Shown: positions 12,001 to 23,582 of the stretch, in pieces | How the letters are laid out: each line of letters starts with the position of its first letter | Numbering within the stretch: position 1 is the first letter of the stretch | Assembly: GCA_905178155.1 (NCBI GenBank) | Contig: CAJINV010000012.1 | Coordinates: 2,519,407 to 2,583,406, forward strand | DNA length: 64,000 nucleotides | Direction: 5' to 3' | From: Amoebophrya sp. A120 | Lineage: Eukaryota; Sar; Dinophyceae; Syndiniales; Amoebophryaceae | Notes under the pieces: model-generated | Database searches by the model: none | Seen by the model: only the letters and a program-made list of their open reading frames with translations | Told to the model about the DNA's origin: nothing | Program-made: the position numbers and the translations under genes

Positions 12001-13129
12001 CTCACGGTACTTGGGAAGCTCCTCCTCCACTCCCTCCGCTATCGAACACCACCGCACACAGCGCATCGCGGTCCAGGATGGCCTGCTGGATATGCATGGC
12101 AAAAGGATCTACTTCGCACTCGTACCCATTACAACTTTTATGCAGTAAGACAAACGATGACGATGTCGCTCATACATTCATAGGATGAAAAATCAGCACA
12201 ATTTACAAGCTTCACTTTCCATGCTCAGCAAATTTATTGATGTCATGCAATCGCTCCGAGTAATAAGGTAGGCACAACCAGAACTTTTGCAATGCATACT
12301 GCAAGCGGTTTGACATTTCCAGGTCCAGAATCATCATCATCTCCCGGACGTAGCAGCGAAGCTATCCCATGCAAATATGTCTGGGTCTGGCAGAATGCAA
12401 GTTTGTTATGCTTGTCTCACATGACTCTTGAACCTGTAATGCGTGAGCAGGAAAAGAGCCTCTTGCCTGTCATGCAAAAGTTTGTCATGCGGATAGCGAA
12501 ACACAAAGGAGCCCAGAAACTTGTCATGCGTGGCTGCCTATTCCATTGTCCATCCAATTCACAAAATAGCAACACAAGTTTCCAGACCCGGACGTATTTG
12601 CAATGCATAGAAACATGTCGAAGCTGATGTTTTCCACCGGAAGGAGGTTTATCAGTTTGTCCAAAGCGGACAAGGTGTTCTCCTCCCCGGCGTCAATCTG
12701 GTCCAGAAACTTCTGCGTACAGGTCAAGATGTCCGCACGGTTGATAAAGTTCTGCCGCTGCTGCGCCCGCATCTGGATCCAGAACACGCTGCACTCCTGC
12801 TTCAGGTTGTTCTCGTTCAGCATCACCTTCTATGACAGTGCACAGCTCCCCCTCCCCCTCATTTGCGTTGCATGAACAGCAATGCAAACACACCCACCTG
12901 TGGAGCCTGGGCATGACAAGTTCATGCGCCTAGTGTAGTACTGTTTGGGCTTCCGGCATCTGTCATGCAAACAGTACCACACAGCAGCGCTTGGATTTGG
13001 TATTTTGCATGACAAATGAGGGGGAGGGGGAGTTGTGCACTCTCATACCTTCGCGAATTTTTTCCGATACTCCGCAAGCTTCTCGATGCGGGCATCGGAC
13101 TCCTGCTCCCGAAACAGACAAAGACCCAT
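9070..13129 (-). CDS. Low-complexity nuclear-type protein with C-terminal TFIIS-N/LW-like domain
   Basis: Seven exons joined across six introners give exactly 857 codons (856 residues). The N-terminal roughly 160 residues are helical and charged (EQESDARIEKLAEYRKKFAK, then NRADILTCTQKFLDQID and LRCYVREMMMILDLEMSNRL), without a family I can name. A long acidic then Ser/Thr/Pro/Gln-rich linker follows, with many SP motifs. The last roughly 100 residues resemble the TFIIS N-terminal (LW) helical bundle: EKIRQLMGKILLLE, then MTVAVLRETKIGVFTQKYKT and VRALRQRWTEVLMK. LW domains bind disordered motifs in transcription elongation factors, so a nuclear role is a reasonable inference. The start is the first ATG (13129, AAAATGG context). 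The true 3' end may lie at 8199 (see finding). Confidence 0.65.
10254..10561. mobile_element. Introner IE, family C (LW-protein gene)
   Basis: Ends TATG/CATA, TSD TCCTG/TCCTG. Excision joins YYHAAG to VSSGASTA in frame. Confidence 0.85.
11181..11337. mobile_element. Introner IE, family B (LW-protein gene)
   Basis: Ends TATC/CATA, TSD ACGAA/ACGAA. Excision joins FDFISAS to FQNSKEPW in frame. Confidence 0.83.
11688..12009. mobile_element. Introner IE, family D (LW-protein gene)
   Basis: C-rich/G-rich terminal repeats, ends TATC/GGTA (one change), TSD CTTGG/CTTGG. Excision joins GGASQ to GAMYTARRK in frame. Confidence 0.83.
12091..12298. mobile_element. Introner IE, diverged B-like (LW-protein gene)
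   Basis: Ends TATGCATGGCAAAAG and CTTTTGCAATGCATA, TSD CTGGA/CTGCA. Excision joins SNRLQ to QAILDRDA in frame. Confidence 0.75.
12363..12609. mobile_element. Introner IE, family A (LW-protein gene)
   Basis: Ends TATC/CATA, TSD GAAGC/GAAAC. Excision joins ISFDMF to LRCYVREM in frame. Confidence 0.83.
12831..13047. mobile_element. Introner IE, family F (LW-protein gene)
   Basis: Ends TATG/CATA, nearly perfect 35-bp terminal inverted repeats, TSD CCTTC/CCTTC. Excision joins RKKFAK to VMLNENN in frame. Confidence 0.85.
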
Positions 13130-13922
13130 TTTGAAGATCGAATTCGAAAAAATGCAAATGTGACTCTTGATCTTGATGCTGAGCCGAACAAGAAGAGGTT
13201 GAGGTTATTTGAAGTAAGTTGTAGTTGACAAGATGAGCCAACTTCTTGTCGCGGTGGTACGCCGTCCTCCTGGCGTTCAACCTTGTTTCGGAGTTTCTAG
13301 ATTATATACAAGAAGAAGAACTTCGCTTCGTCTTCTACTAGCTGGAAAATGCAACTTGATGTTGAATGCTTTTTTCAAAGAAAATTGTTGCGAGCAGCGC
13401 CCTCACATTCACTGTAGAACTTAGTAGACCTCTATGTGTGCTGCAAGCTTAAGGCGTAGCAAGCACGAGCACCTCACTCAAGGTACTTGACATTACTGGC
13501 GATACTAAAGCTCGCGCGACCCCGACAGCCATGCTCTACGAGAAGTAGATTAAATGGATGAGAGAAGTACTTGTAGTTCATATGAAGGAGCGACGAGCCA
13601 ACTACAGGACCAGTCACTTTTGCTCTCATCACTCTCACGAATGACGAGGCGCCTTCACAACTCTCTAGTGATGCCGTCCACTCTGTTCGGTCGACGTCGG
13701 CCACGCAACGCTCCTCCACCTCTTCGCGCCTCGTTTTATTACCGGCGTATTTTGCCTAAAATCAAGTCACGAATGCTTTGCGCTTGGGAGAAAGACGAGG
13801 AGGTGAGCGAGGAATCATGGAAGAACATCCGTAGTTCAAGTTCATGAGGGAAACGAAAAGTAGTCCTCGCCCGCACTAAAAATCATAAAAGAAAAGAAGG
13901 CCATCTATTTTTGTCAACATCT
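13130..13922. other. Intergenic, no supported gene
   Basis: Short ORFs only and no introner. It separates the LW-protein 5' end from the 3' end of the next gene. Confidence 0.5.
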
Positions 13923-15766
13923 TCACATGTCCACCCCGGGGTTCGCGAAATTTTCGAGCACAGCCGAAACATCCAGGTTGCTTCCGGGAATCCGCTATCA
14001 CATGCAAAAGTGTCTGGGTCTGGAAGAGTGTACACTTGTCATGCAGGTTTTCCAAGACCCATGAGGTCTGGAATGCGGGACCTAGCATGACAGACTCTGT
14101 CTCTGTGAGGTCTCTGTCATGCCTATCCTGCATGAGAAACTCCGTGCCAACGAACCTCGTCAAAAGTGGACACCTTTTGGCACTCATGAAACACAGATTT
14201 TTATTGATGCATGAAGATTCGGATTTAGCATGACAAGTCTGAATCTTCCAGACCCAGACATATTTGCAATCCATATCCGCATGTCCCCAGATTTCAACGC
14301 CTCGATCGTTTCTTCAAACGATGGCTCATTCGGCTCGTTTTTCCGATTCCGCACCGGGTGCTGCTATATCCACAGAAAAAAACCCATCCACGCCCATTTT
14401 TTGCATGACAAGCGCAGAGAGAACTTTATGTATGTTTTGCATGACAAATTGGATTTGAGTGGGTGTAGTTTTTTCCTGGATATGCCACGCGTCCATGATA
14501 TACGCCTTGTCTCTATCAAGCAAAAACGTGTTAACGTTAACGGCTTTGAGGCATTGCAGTCATGCATGACAAATTTTCGCTATCATGCATGCTATGCAAT
14601 ACAAATTTGGGCATCATTTCTCGTGCATTCCTGCATCACAAATTCCGTTAACGTTAACACTTTTTCTTGTGATAATCTCCGTGGACGCACCCTGGCACCA
14701 AAGGCCCCTCCGGGTTCTTCAGGTTTTTACTCGTGCCGAGCTTGGGCAGCAGTTGATGTCCCGAAGATGAGGTGGAGCCAGATTTTCTGCTTTTCTCCAC
14801 ACTAGGGGGCTGAAAACCTCTATCGGGGTGTCAGGATCGAAATCGACAAAATCGAAATAATCTGCAATGCATAAAATGCTACGCAAAAAGCGACTCTATT
14901 GCAGAGGATGCAAGGAAGGCGGATTGTAGTCCTGGTAAGGGTTAAGCGTTGGGCTACTGACTAGCATAACAAAAGCCAGCTCTTTTGCCATAAACCGCAT
15001 GACAGATTCGCTTCCAGGACGGGGGGAATTTGTCATGCGCGGACTACAAACTGAGGGTCTAACTGGCATCGATTTTGTGCATCACAAGTTTTTCGATTTT
15101 GTCAATTTCGATTCTGACACTTCCATAACCTCCGCGGAGGTGGAAGAAATCCCACTTCGAACGCGCTCCCGCCAGGTCGATGGCCCCGCCCGGCACCTTG
15201 TCAACGTCGTCGGCGTTTAGCTGCGGGTTAGCGAAGGCCGGGTCGCGTTCCTTGGCCTGGTCTATCAGCTGGTAAAACTTGGGATCGCCGTCGCGGTAGG
15301 GTTTCGGTTTCGGAACGGCCATCAACTCTCGGAGAAGCTTGTTTAAACCCTTGTCGTCCGGCGGGCCGGCGGGAATCAGGGTTCCAGGTGGGTAGTCCAC
15401 TGCGGTTTTGGGATTGGTGATGTTCACGGGGTAGTAGGGCGCGAGACTGGTGGCACCATCCATCGAGAAGAGAGCCGCGGGGTTGATGTTTATGACCTGC
15501 TCAAGCGTTACAAGAATCTCAAACGTTACAATAGAATCTGGAAATTTGTGATGCAAGAAGTGCATGATCATGATCTAGCCAAGTCTCATAGGACTGCGCA
15601 TGACAAGTTCCGGAGTCCCAAACCACACTACAATGCGCCGAAATTTGTGTTGCAGAAAGTGGAATGGTGTGCGAGTCTGTCATGCTCATTATGCAAGACA
15701 AATTCCAGATGCTATTGTATCGCTTGAGATTGTAACGTTTGTGCAGGTCATAATGTTGGGCGGCAT
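13923..15766 (-). CDS. Unknown conserved-looking protein, 6 exons split by 5 introners
   Basis: Exons sum to exactly 231 codons (230 residues), beginning MPPNINPAALFSMDG at the ATG at 15766, which lies only 14 nt from the first introner. The protein is Pro-rich and hydrophilic, without signal peptide or membrane helix; it includes LNKLLRELMAVPKPKPYRDG and a C-terminal helical part (SFEETIEALKSGDMRIPG, DVSAVLENFANPGVDM). I do not recognise a family. One exon (14483-14513) is only 31 nt, wedged between two introners. The reading frame, not similarity, is the support. Confidence 0.7.
13996..14275. mobile_element. Introner IE, family A (unknown 230-aa gene)
   Basis: Ends TATC/CATA, TSD TCCGC/TCCGC. 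Excision joins KSGDMR to IPGSNLDV. Interior matches the reverse complement of the element at 3841. Confidence 0.84.
14367..14482. mobile_element. Introner IE, family L (unknown 230-aa gene)
   Basis: Shortest intact element, 116 bp. Ends TATCCACAGAAAAAAACC and its imperfect complement at the right end; TSD TGCTA/TGCCA. Excision joins IMDAW to QQHPVRN in frame. Confidence 0.75.
14514..14674. mobile_element. Introner IE, family H (unknown 230-aa gene)
   Basis: Terminal repeats contain palindromic GTTAACGTTAAC blocks; ends TATC/GATA; TSD GTCTC/ATCTC. Excision joins GCVHG to DKAYIMD in frame. Confidence 0.82.
14821..15127. mobile_element. Introner IE, family C (unknown 230-aa gene)
   Basis: Ends TATC/CATA, TSD ACCTC/ACCTC. 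Excision joins FFHLRGG to FQPPSVEK in frame. Confidence 0.85.
15491..15752. mobile_element. Introner IE, family M (unknown 230-aa gene)
   Basis: Ends TATGACC/GGTCATA with TCAAACGTTACAA-like inner repeats related to family G; TSD ATGTT/ATGTT. It splits codon 5 of the gene (MPPN|I). Confidence 0.82.
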
Positions 15767-17174
15767 TTTCTTATATATTTCTGCTCGACGGGAGCAGGGA
15801 GTAATAGCTGTAACACCAGATGACAAACAAGGAGATTACAAGTGGTGCCCCTAGTGTAACCACCTACTTGCCTTTACATGAGAGACTGTTGAGACTGACT
15901 GAAAAACTGGAGGCACATGCAACGGCAACCACCAACACAACATAAGTTGAAGTACTGGGAAGCAGGCATGATCTGAATATAACAATGAATTACGCGGCTA
16001 GAAGTCGGAACAACCTAGTTGTAAATGAGGAACATTTTTGCAGCTCTCCTCTTCTTATGTGACGATGCTCCACAGACAAGATGGGCGTCCGACGAATCTT
16101 CAGATGAGCTAATATGCACCATATATACAAAGCGACGAAATGCTCCGAGAGCTAAAACTTGTGCTACAGCGATTGATTACCGATCAGCAGGCGGTTAAGT
16201 ACATTCATCCTAACGACAGGTAATTTTCGAAATAACAAACAGCGAGCCTCGAAGATTGCGAAATCGAAAACGATAGCAACGCTACTTATTGCTTGTAGGC
16301 CTGAGAGAAAGCACAAATAAGGGAGAACGAAGCTCCGGGGAGGTTTTGAATTTATTCCGGAGACACTTTGCACTCACGACTGACGAAAGCGATAAACGAC
16401 GACGACGACACATTGATATCCTCAGCTCTAGTAGTTCTTGAACATTCGTCGGGAGACACAACGGCATGGCCATCTTCGAAGGAATTTCAATTTCTTTGAG
16501 CTGCTGCTGCCTATCCAGTTACCTGAACTCCAGGTCGTGCTGAATTTTTCTAGTAACTGCTGCTATCTGAGTTATCATCCTGTACCTGCTGCCTGAACTT
16601 CAGGCTGCACTAAATTATCCTGCTACCGGAGTTCTTTTAGTAGCTGCTGCTTACCCCGAAAGGAATAAAAAACGCAAAAACGGCGCTGCGTTCGTGGTTC
16701 GGTAGTGCGTGGTGCAGTTTTTTCGTGACCGGAAACAAATTGCGGAGAGCCGGGCAGACCTTTTTTGAACGTCGTTCTCCTTTTTCATCGTCGCGTTTTT
16801 TCGCTGCATCGCCCAAGACGAAAACGCTAGTAGTTCTCGATCAAGATCAAAAAAACCCTCCTTCATTCCGCACCACTTCACCGCCGGCTCCTCGCAAGCA
16901 TCTTCACTTTTTTCTTCTTTACAAGAAAACCGTAGGAGCTCCTTGCTACGGCTTGACCGTAGATAAACTTGCAAAGCTCTGCTTTGATGTCGCAGTGCTC
17001 TTTTGGATGTTGTGCGCAAAAAATTCTTCGAAAGAAGATGATCGTAGTACTTACAAGTAAAAGGCACGGCTTTATTTCTCGGGCCTACGCCTCCATGTCC
17101 ATACGTAAAAGTGCGGCAAGGGCAACCCCCCACTCTGGTGGGCCATGAGTTTGAGTCGAAGAAGTCTACATCTA
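15767..17174. other. Intergenic plus downstream part of duplication unit 1
   Basis: No gene supported. From about 16030 the sequence is repeated, diverged, at 19820-20860. It includes a stretch rich in CTGCTG and CCTGAACT-type short repeats (about 16495-16650, matching about 20280-20430). Confidence 0.55.
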
Positions 17175-19815
17175 CTAGCGCCCTTTGTTCAACCATTTCT
17201 CCGCTGTCTTGATATCTTTCACCGTCATGGCCATATCGCTCCTCAGCTGCTTAAGCACAAGCTGTTCGAACTTAGATTTGCCTTCTGGTAGCGAGGCCTC
17301 GCCCACTATAGATTGAGATTGTCCACCTTTCCTATTGGCTCTGTAGAGAGGTTGTCCACCTTTCCTATTGATTCCGTGCCTGACACGGTTGTAATCGTTC
17401 TGATACTCCTCAGAAGCGTACTGGTCCGCAAAATCGTCGAGGGCTTTTTGGGACCAGCCCACCCGGGTCTCCGTTTTCAGCCCATCGAAGAAACCGAAGC
17501 CGCCGACGAGACCGAAAAAGCGGACGGGGCCGCCAGCCTCAACCCCCGACGCCATAGCTTCGAGGTCCTCTAAATGGCTGGCTGCAAGCGCTTGGGCGTC
17601 TTTCGCTCTTGCGAGACGCTCCAATGTTGCGCGACGCGAACACGCGAAATGCTCCTCAGACATGATATTATGCGCACCCGCAAGGCTCAACTCTTTTTCC
17701 ACCAATTCCGTTAGCTCTCTGAAGACCTGCGCAGGAGTGCGATTCTCTTCCGGGGCGGTGGCCCAGGCAGACTTCAAAGCGTCGCGAAACTCCCCGCCCA
17801 ACAAGCCGTAGGAATTACACAGGAACTGAAACAGCTCGTGGCTCGGGACGAACCGGCGTGGCCCCCGCGCGATTTCCTCGGCCTCGATGGCTTGCGCGTA
17901 TCGTCCGAGGAGCGCCATAATCGCATCGACGCTAATCTCGATCAGTTTGCTTTTGCGGATCGTCCCCGGAAACCCCTCCCAGCCCTCGGACCCGTTCAAA
18001 TTCCGCCAAGCAAAAACAAGGTTGACCACCTTGCGTTGGTGGGCTGGGTCTTTCTCCTTGCCGATGGCCGCAAGCGTGTGCCCAAGGTGCTCTTCCGCTT
18101 GCGTGCGCAGGTGCGCGAGATAGCCCTCGAGTTTAGCTCCCGACAGATTGTACTTCTTCCTAGCCACGGCGGCGTACCGATCCTCGTTCAAGTCCTCCGC
18201 GTTGATTCCCAAAGCCTCGCGGATCTGTCGCATTTGACTTGTTCTGAAGCTCCACTCACCGTCTACTTCAGGAATGCTCGAATGTTCGCCAGGCATCTCC
18301 TCAAGCAAGTACGGGCTTCCAGCGACTAACTGAATCTCCTCAATACCGGGCGGGAGGATAGTGCCCAACTTCTCGTTCCTCATACGACCCTGCAATAAAC
18401 TATCAACTGTTACCGTTTCGCATGTAGACGAGTTGCAGCCGTAAACGATCTTGTCCTTTGCTGGTACTAGCCCCGAAGCCCAGTGGTGCAGCTTTTGTGC
18501 CGCCGTAGAAGCGTCGAGGCTCCTAAGCAAGGTCTTTAGCTTACTTCCGCCAAGCCCAACATATACGCGGATCAGCTGCGGATCTTCAGAATTAGACGTC
18601 GAGCCGGCCGCACGCAACAAGCCGACGCCTTTCACAAAGCCGGGCGCTAAGTACCCGGCTCCCAACACGGCAAGGGCCGAGAACATGACCCCGCCAGGCA
18701 CCTTATTTCTCGTGGTAGCCAACATTTGATTTCCACTGGAACTAGAAGCGCAGACGCCAACGAAAACAAAAACTATCGATGGACTCAGAGTTTGAATTGG
18801 TGTCTTCCGTAGTACTAGTAGTAGTAGCAAGCCAGCGTTGCTTTTTTACAAAAAAATGATTTCGCTCTAGCGCGCCACTGACTTGGCCAGAAGAAAATTT
18901 GCAAGAAAAAGAATACTTAAGTACTCTGTGCGTTCGATCAGAGTCGCTGCCAATCAATGCAACACAATAAAAAAGCAGAACCAGGATGAGAGAGAGACTA
19001 GTTGTAGAAGGAAGGGCTATACCTATAGCTATTCAATCTGAGGATAATTTTAGGAATAGGATGTCTTATTTCGTTGTCAATCGTTCCTGATGGAGATGTT
19101 GGATTCTGCCTGTTCATCTATACTGATGCTTTGGCGTCCATGCTAGCTTGGTCGGCAGATGGCAAAGCCTTTGAATATACTCCCTCGCGCAGATCTATCG
19201 ACGATCGAGTTTATTTGCGAAGTGGATCCTTTTTCTTGCATGGGGTCCCCATGTGAAGAACTTTTTTGCCGATTTATGTGAAGATGAACTTTTTCATTTT
19301 TACCGATTTCTTCTTTGGTTTATACTATAACGAAAGCACACATTTGAGCCTGAAGATCCTGGATTGAACCGAAGAGCTGGCGCAATATCGGTGAATCGAG
19401 CAAAGATCTTCATTTGACAAACGTTTCAAACTGCTCCTAGTGTAATCAAATCACTTGTGCGAGACCGATTTTAACGAAAACGAAAGAAGCCAACCATCTT
19501 TTCTGATGACAATTGATATGAATTCAATACGCCAACCGCAGTGCTGATATCTGGGACCAAAACTTCCGTCTTTCTGCTTTTTGCCAACAAATGGGAGACA
19601 AACCACTGCAAGAGCAGTCGAATCCTGCTCATGCTCGCCATCAACGCGAGGATCGGGATCGCTTGAAGCTTTAGCTTTTGCTTATTTTTTCTAGAAAGAC
19701 AAGGCGGACACAGCCTTCTTTGATAGTTCGGAGGAACAAGAGATGAAAAACTATCAGGCGAGCCAGAAACTGTCTATGTGTTCGTGTAACTCTGCGCGCG
19801 GTGTCAAATCAAAAC
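16030..19815. repeat. Tandem segmental duplication, unit 1 (introner-free)
   Basis: About 3.8 kb. Non-coding flanks and the gene at 17175-18725 all match unit 2 in order, starting with a shared block near CAGCTCTCCTCTTC (16040 and 19834) and ending near a GCGCGGTGT block. Unit 1 carries no introner, whereas unit 2 carries four (1,136 bp in all), which accounts for much of the length difference. Confidence 0.85.
17175..18725 (-). CDS. Unknown secreted/anchored protein, intronless paralogue (copy 1)
   Basis: 516 residues from the ATG at 18725 (MLATTRNKVPGG). A hydrophobic segment at about residues 11-28 (GGVMFSALAVLGAGYLAPG) could be a signal peptide or anchor. The rest is helical and charged, with blocks shared with copy 2: VYVGLGGSKLKTLLRSLDAS, ASGLVPAKDKIVYGC, GRMRNEKLG, IEEIQLVAGSP, RDALKSAWA and TRVGWSQKALDDFADQY. 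No family is recognised; it could be a lineage-specific secreted protein of the parasite. A short repeat (NRKGGQ twice) near the C-terminus is absent from copy 2. The frame is open upstream to 18830 but without an ATG. No intron is present. Confidence 0.8.
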   Translation of the reverse strand: MLATTRNKVPGGVMFSALAVLGAGYLAPGFVKGVGLLRAAGSTSNSEDPQLIRVYVGLGGSKLKTLLRSLDASTAAQKLHHWASGLVPAKDKIVYGCNSSTCETVTVDSLLQGRMRNEKLGTILPPGIEEIQLVAGSPYLLEEMPGEHSSIPEVDGEWSFRTSQMRQIREALGINAEDLNEDRYAAVARKKYNLSGAKLEGYLAHLRTQAEEHLGHTLAAIGKEKDPAHQRKVVNLVFAWRNLNGSEGWEGFPGTIRKSKLIEISVDAIMALLGRYAQAIEAEEIARGPRRFVPSHELFQFLCNSYGLLGGEFRDALKSAWATAPEENRTPAQVFRELTELVEKELSLAGAHNIMSEEHFACSRRATLERLARAKDAQALAASHLEDLEAMASGVEAGGPVRFFGLVGGFGFFDGLKTETRVGWSQKALDDFADQYASEEYQNDYNRVRHGINRKGGQPLYRANRKGGQSQSIVGEASLPEGKSKFEQLVLKQLRSDMAMTVKDIKTAEKWLNKGR

Positions 19816-19819
19816 GAAA
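18726..19819. other. Upstream flank of copy 1, no gene
   Basis: Non-coding; matches the upstream flank of copy 2 (about 23590-24540) with scattered indels, so it is probably promoter plus spacer of the duplicated gene. No introner. Confidence 0.55.
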
Positions 19820-20860
19820 TCCATGAGGAGCATTGCAGCTCTCCTCTTCTGGTGTGACGATACTCCACAGAGAACATGGAGCTGGACATCCAACGAATCT
19901 TCAGATGAGCTTGCTAGTATGCACCAAAAGCGACGACATGAGCCGAGAGCTAAAACTTGCGCTACAGCGATTGATTACCGATCAGCAGGCGGTAGTTACA
20001 TTCATCCTAACCTCAGGTAATTTTCGAAATAGCAAGCGCGCCTCGAAGATTGCGAAAGCGAAAACGATAGCAACACTAGTTATTGCTTTTAGGCCTGAGA
20101 TGAAGCACAAAGGGGAGAAAGAAGCATCGGGGGGTTTTGAATGAACTTATACCGGAGATGCTTTGCACTCACTCACGAAAGCGATAAACAAACTACGACG
20201 ACGACGCATTGATATCCTTAGCTCTAGTAGATCTTGAACATCGCGACACGCAGCGGCATCTTCGAAGGAATTCTATATTTTTTTCGTAACTGCTGCTTAT
20301 CCTGTTGCCTGAACTCCAGGCTGCATTGAATTGTTTTAAGTAGCAAGTGCAGCCCCCTGAGTTATCCTGTACCTGCTGCCTGAACTTCTTCAGGCGCTGA
20401 ATTATCCTGCTAGTACCCGAGGCCGAGTTCTTGGAGTAGCTGCTGCTTAATTATCCCGAAGGAAAAAAACGCAAAAACGCCGCTGCGTTCGTGATTCGGT
20501 AGTGCGCGGTGCTGCTTCTTCGTGACTGGCAACAAATTGCGGAGAGCCGGGCACCACTTTATTTTTGAACGTCGTTCTTCTTTTTCATCGTCGCGCTTTT
20601 TCGCTGGTGCATCGCCCAAGACATAGTAATTCTCGATCAAGATCACAAAAATCCTTCTTGTTCTTCATACATTCGCCACCACTTCATCGCCGGCCCCTCG
20701 CAAACATCACTTTTTTCTTCTTTACAAGCAAACCGTATGAGCTTGCTACGATCTGACCGCAGATAAAAAACCTGCAAAGCTCTGCTTTGGCGCAGTGCTC
20801 TTTCGGTTGTTGTACGCAAATTCATCTTCGAAAGAAGATAACCGACGCAGTGCAAGTTGT

Positions 20861-23582
20861 TTAAAAGGTAGAGGTACGGCTTTCCTCGGGCCTACGCCTC
20901 CAAGGGTAAACGGCGCCTCCCCTGTTCTGACTTATGTGTGACTTTGAGTCGAAAAAGCAGTAAGGAAAGTATGAAAGCCTCAGGTTGGAAATCCTCAAAG
21001 TGGAAATAATAATAATTTGTGATGCAAAAAAACGACTCCAGTTGAAGCGGCATTAGTAGTCGGCGCATGACAAATTTCCCGGGCACTTAAAGCATGTCTG
21101 TCATGCAGGCTAAGGCAAAGGGGTGCCCTTCTGTCGTGCTAAGCAGCATTCCAATTCTTCAACCTTAGCAGGATAATAGTCGGCCTCCATTGCGTCCTCT
21201 GCAATACAGTCTTTTTTGCGTCGCATTCCATGCATCACAAATCATTTCCACTTTGAGGATTTCCATCCTGAGGCTTTCATAGAAAGAAATCGGCGGTGAT
21301 TGGCGTCCATCCTTCACACGGCGAGCAAGATATCCTGAGTAAAAACGTACCCACACCATAGTCAAGTTGGGGAATCGGCTAGACAAGTCCACAAGTTTTG
21401 GCTGTTTTGCATGACAAATTTGGATTCGTAGTGTAGTGCTGTTTGAGCTAGTTCAGCAGCATCACAGATCTAGCATACCATGCCGATTGGAGCATGACAA
21501 ATTGCAAAACACGATAGGAAAATGCTTCTCATGGGGCTCCGCATGAGAAACATTTTCAGCATGCAGATTTGCATTACAACTCTGGTGTGGGTACGTTTTT
21601 ACTCAGGATACAAGAAGTTAAGGGCTCATCCTTCAAACGGCCCTCAGCTGTCTTGATATTTTTCACCGTCGTTGCCAGATCGCTCTTCAGCTTCGCGAGC
21701 ACAAGCTGTCGGAACTTAGACTTGCCTTCTACTAGCACGATCTTACTTCCTCGTCCGCGGCGGTAGAACTGGTCTGCAAAATCGTCGAGGGCTTTTTGGG
21801 GCCAGCCCACCCGGGTCTCCGTTTTCAGCTCGCCAAAGGAATCGAAAAAGCGGACGGGGCCGCCAGCCTCAACCTTCGACGCCATAGCCTCGAGGTCCTG
21901 TAGATGGCTTGCTGCGATCGCTTGGTTAAATTTCACGGTTCGCAGCGTTACGTTCCGGCTACCTTGAACCACCGCACGCATGGTGTGATGGGTATGTGTC
22001 AACTCACGTTCCACCAAATACACCAGATCTTTGAAGACCTGCGCAGGAAGACGATTTTGCTCCGGTAACGGGGCGACCCAGGCAGACTTCAAAGCGTCGC
22101 GAAACTCCCCACCCAGCAAGCCGTAGTACCGGCACAAGAAGCTGTATGGAAGCGTCAGGATTGAAATCGTCAAAGTTGAATTGATTTGTCATGCATAAAG
22201 TGGATGCCAGTCGGAGGCCCAGTTATCAAGCGGCGCATGACAAATTTTCCGAGCACCGGAATACAATTTGTCATGCTGTTTAGGCACAGAAGACTGCTTT
22301 TGTCATGCTACTTTAGCAGCTCTATCTCAAACCCTAAACAGGCTGACGGTCGGCCTCACTTGCCATCCCGGCAAGACAGGCACTTCATGCCTTGCAATTT
22401 CTGCATTACAAGTTATTTCAACTTTGCCGATTTCAAACCTGACACTCCCATAAGCTGAACGCACGTGGGACGAACCGGCGTGGCCGGGCCATTTCGTCGC
22501 TGGTATGGAGTTCTCAAACGTTACATTCTCAACTGTTACATGGATTTGTCATGCAAAACTACCATCATCATCCACAAGATCAAGCTGCTGGGCATGACAA
22601 ATTTGCGAAGGGCTAAACAGCGCCTAAATTTGCGCGGGATTTGTAATGCAACTTTTGCAATCTTCCCCCCTTTGTTTTTGCCATTCTTGCATTACAGATT
22701 CATGTAACAGTTGAGAATGTAACGTTTGAGAACGCCATAGCTGGCTTGCGCATGTTCGACGAGCGCCGTAACCGCACTGACGCTAATCTGGATCAATTTG
22801 CTTTTGTCGATCTCCGGAAACCCCTCCCAGCCCTTGGGCCCGTTCAAATTCCGCCAAGCAAAAATAAGCTTGACCAACTTGCGCTGGTGGTCTAATTTGC
22901 GTCCTGGGTCATCTTTCTCGTCCTCATCCATTTTCTTGACTTCGTCCCCAATGGCCTCTTCCGCTTGCGTGCGCAGGTGCTCGAGATACTTGTCGAGTTT
23001 GGTTTTGTCCGGAGGCCTGTGCTTCTTTCTAGCCGCGGCGGCGTACCGATCCTCGATCAAATCGTCCGCGTTGATTCCCAAAGCCTTGCGGATTGACCCC
23101 ATTGCGTAGCTCCACTCACCGTCAGGAAATTTGGCACCTTCGACAGGCATCTCCTCAAACAAGTCCGGGCTTCCAGCGACTAACTGAATCTCCTCAATAC
23201 CGGACGGGAGGATAGCGCCCAACTCCTTGTTCCTCATACGACCCTGCACTAAACTATCAATTGTTACCGTTTCGCATGTAGAGCTGCAGCCGTAAACGAT
23301 CTTGTCCTTTGCTGGTACCAGCCCCGAAGCCCAGTCGTGCAGCATTTGTGCCGCCGTAGAACCGTCGAGGCTCCTAAGTAAGGTCTTTGGCTCCTTACTT
23401 CCGCCAAGTCCAACACGTACTCGGATCCACTCCTGTGGGTCTTCTGCATTAGACGTCGAGCCGGCCGGGCGCAAGCCGACGCCTTTCACAAAGCCGGGCG
23501 CAAAGTTGTACGCGGCTCCCAACACGGCCAGGGCCGAGAGCATGACCCCGCCAGGCAACTTATTTCTCGTGGTAGCCACCAT
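20861..23582 (-). CDS. Unknown secreted/anchored protein, introner-bearing paralogue (copy 2)
   Basis: Five exons joined over four introners give exactly 522 codons (521 residues), close to the 516 of copy 1, which supports the splice model. Start MVATTRNKLPGG at the ATG at 23582; the same N-terminal hydrophobic segment and the same shared blocks (YVGLGG becomes RVGLGG, ASGLVPAKDKIVYGC, TRVGWPQKALDDFADQ). The Arg/Lys-rich NRKGGQ repeat of copy 1 is missing. The C-terminus differs, because copy 2 reads through the position of copy 1's stop into the homologous 3' flank and ends at 20861. Function unknown. The introners split codons that are contiguous in copy 1. Confidence 0.78.
20970..21281. 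mobile_element. Introner IE, family C variant (copy 2)
   Basis: Ends TATG/CATA, TSD GAAAG/GAAAG. Terminal repeats (AAGCCTCAGGTTGGAAATCC type) are a diverged C subtype. Absent from copy 1. Confidence 0.8.
21331..21610. mobile_element. Introner IE, family E (copy 2)
   Basis: Ends TATC/GATA, TSD CAAGA/CAAGA. Excision joins EPLTS to CSPCEGW. Absent from copy 1. Confidence 0.83.
22145..22452. mobile_element. Introner IE, family C (copy 2)
   Basis: Ends TATG/CATA, TSD AGCTG/AGCTG. Excision gives RFVPRAFSFLCRYYG, matching RFVPSHELFQFLCNSYG in intronless copy 1, so the empty site lies near 17820-17850. Confidence 0.9.
22504..22739. mobile_element. Introner IE, family G (copy 2)
   Basis: Ends TATG/CATA, TSD GCTGG/GCTGG. 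Excision gives AQASDEMARPRRFVP, matching AQAIEAEEIARGPRRFVP in copy 1, so the empty site lies near 17885. Confidence 0.9.
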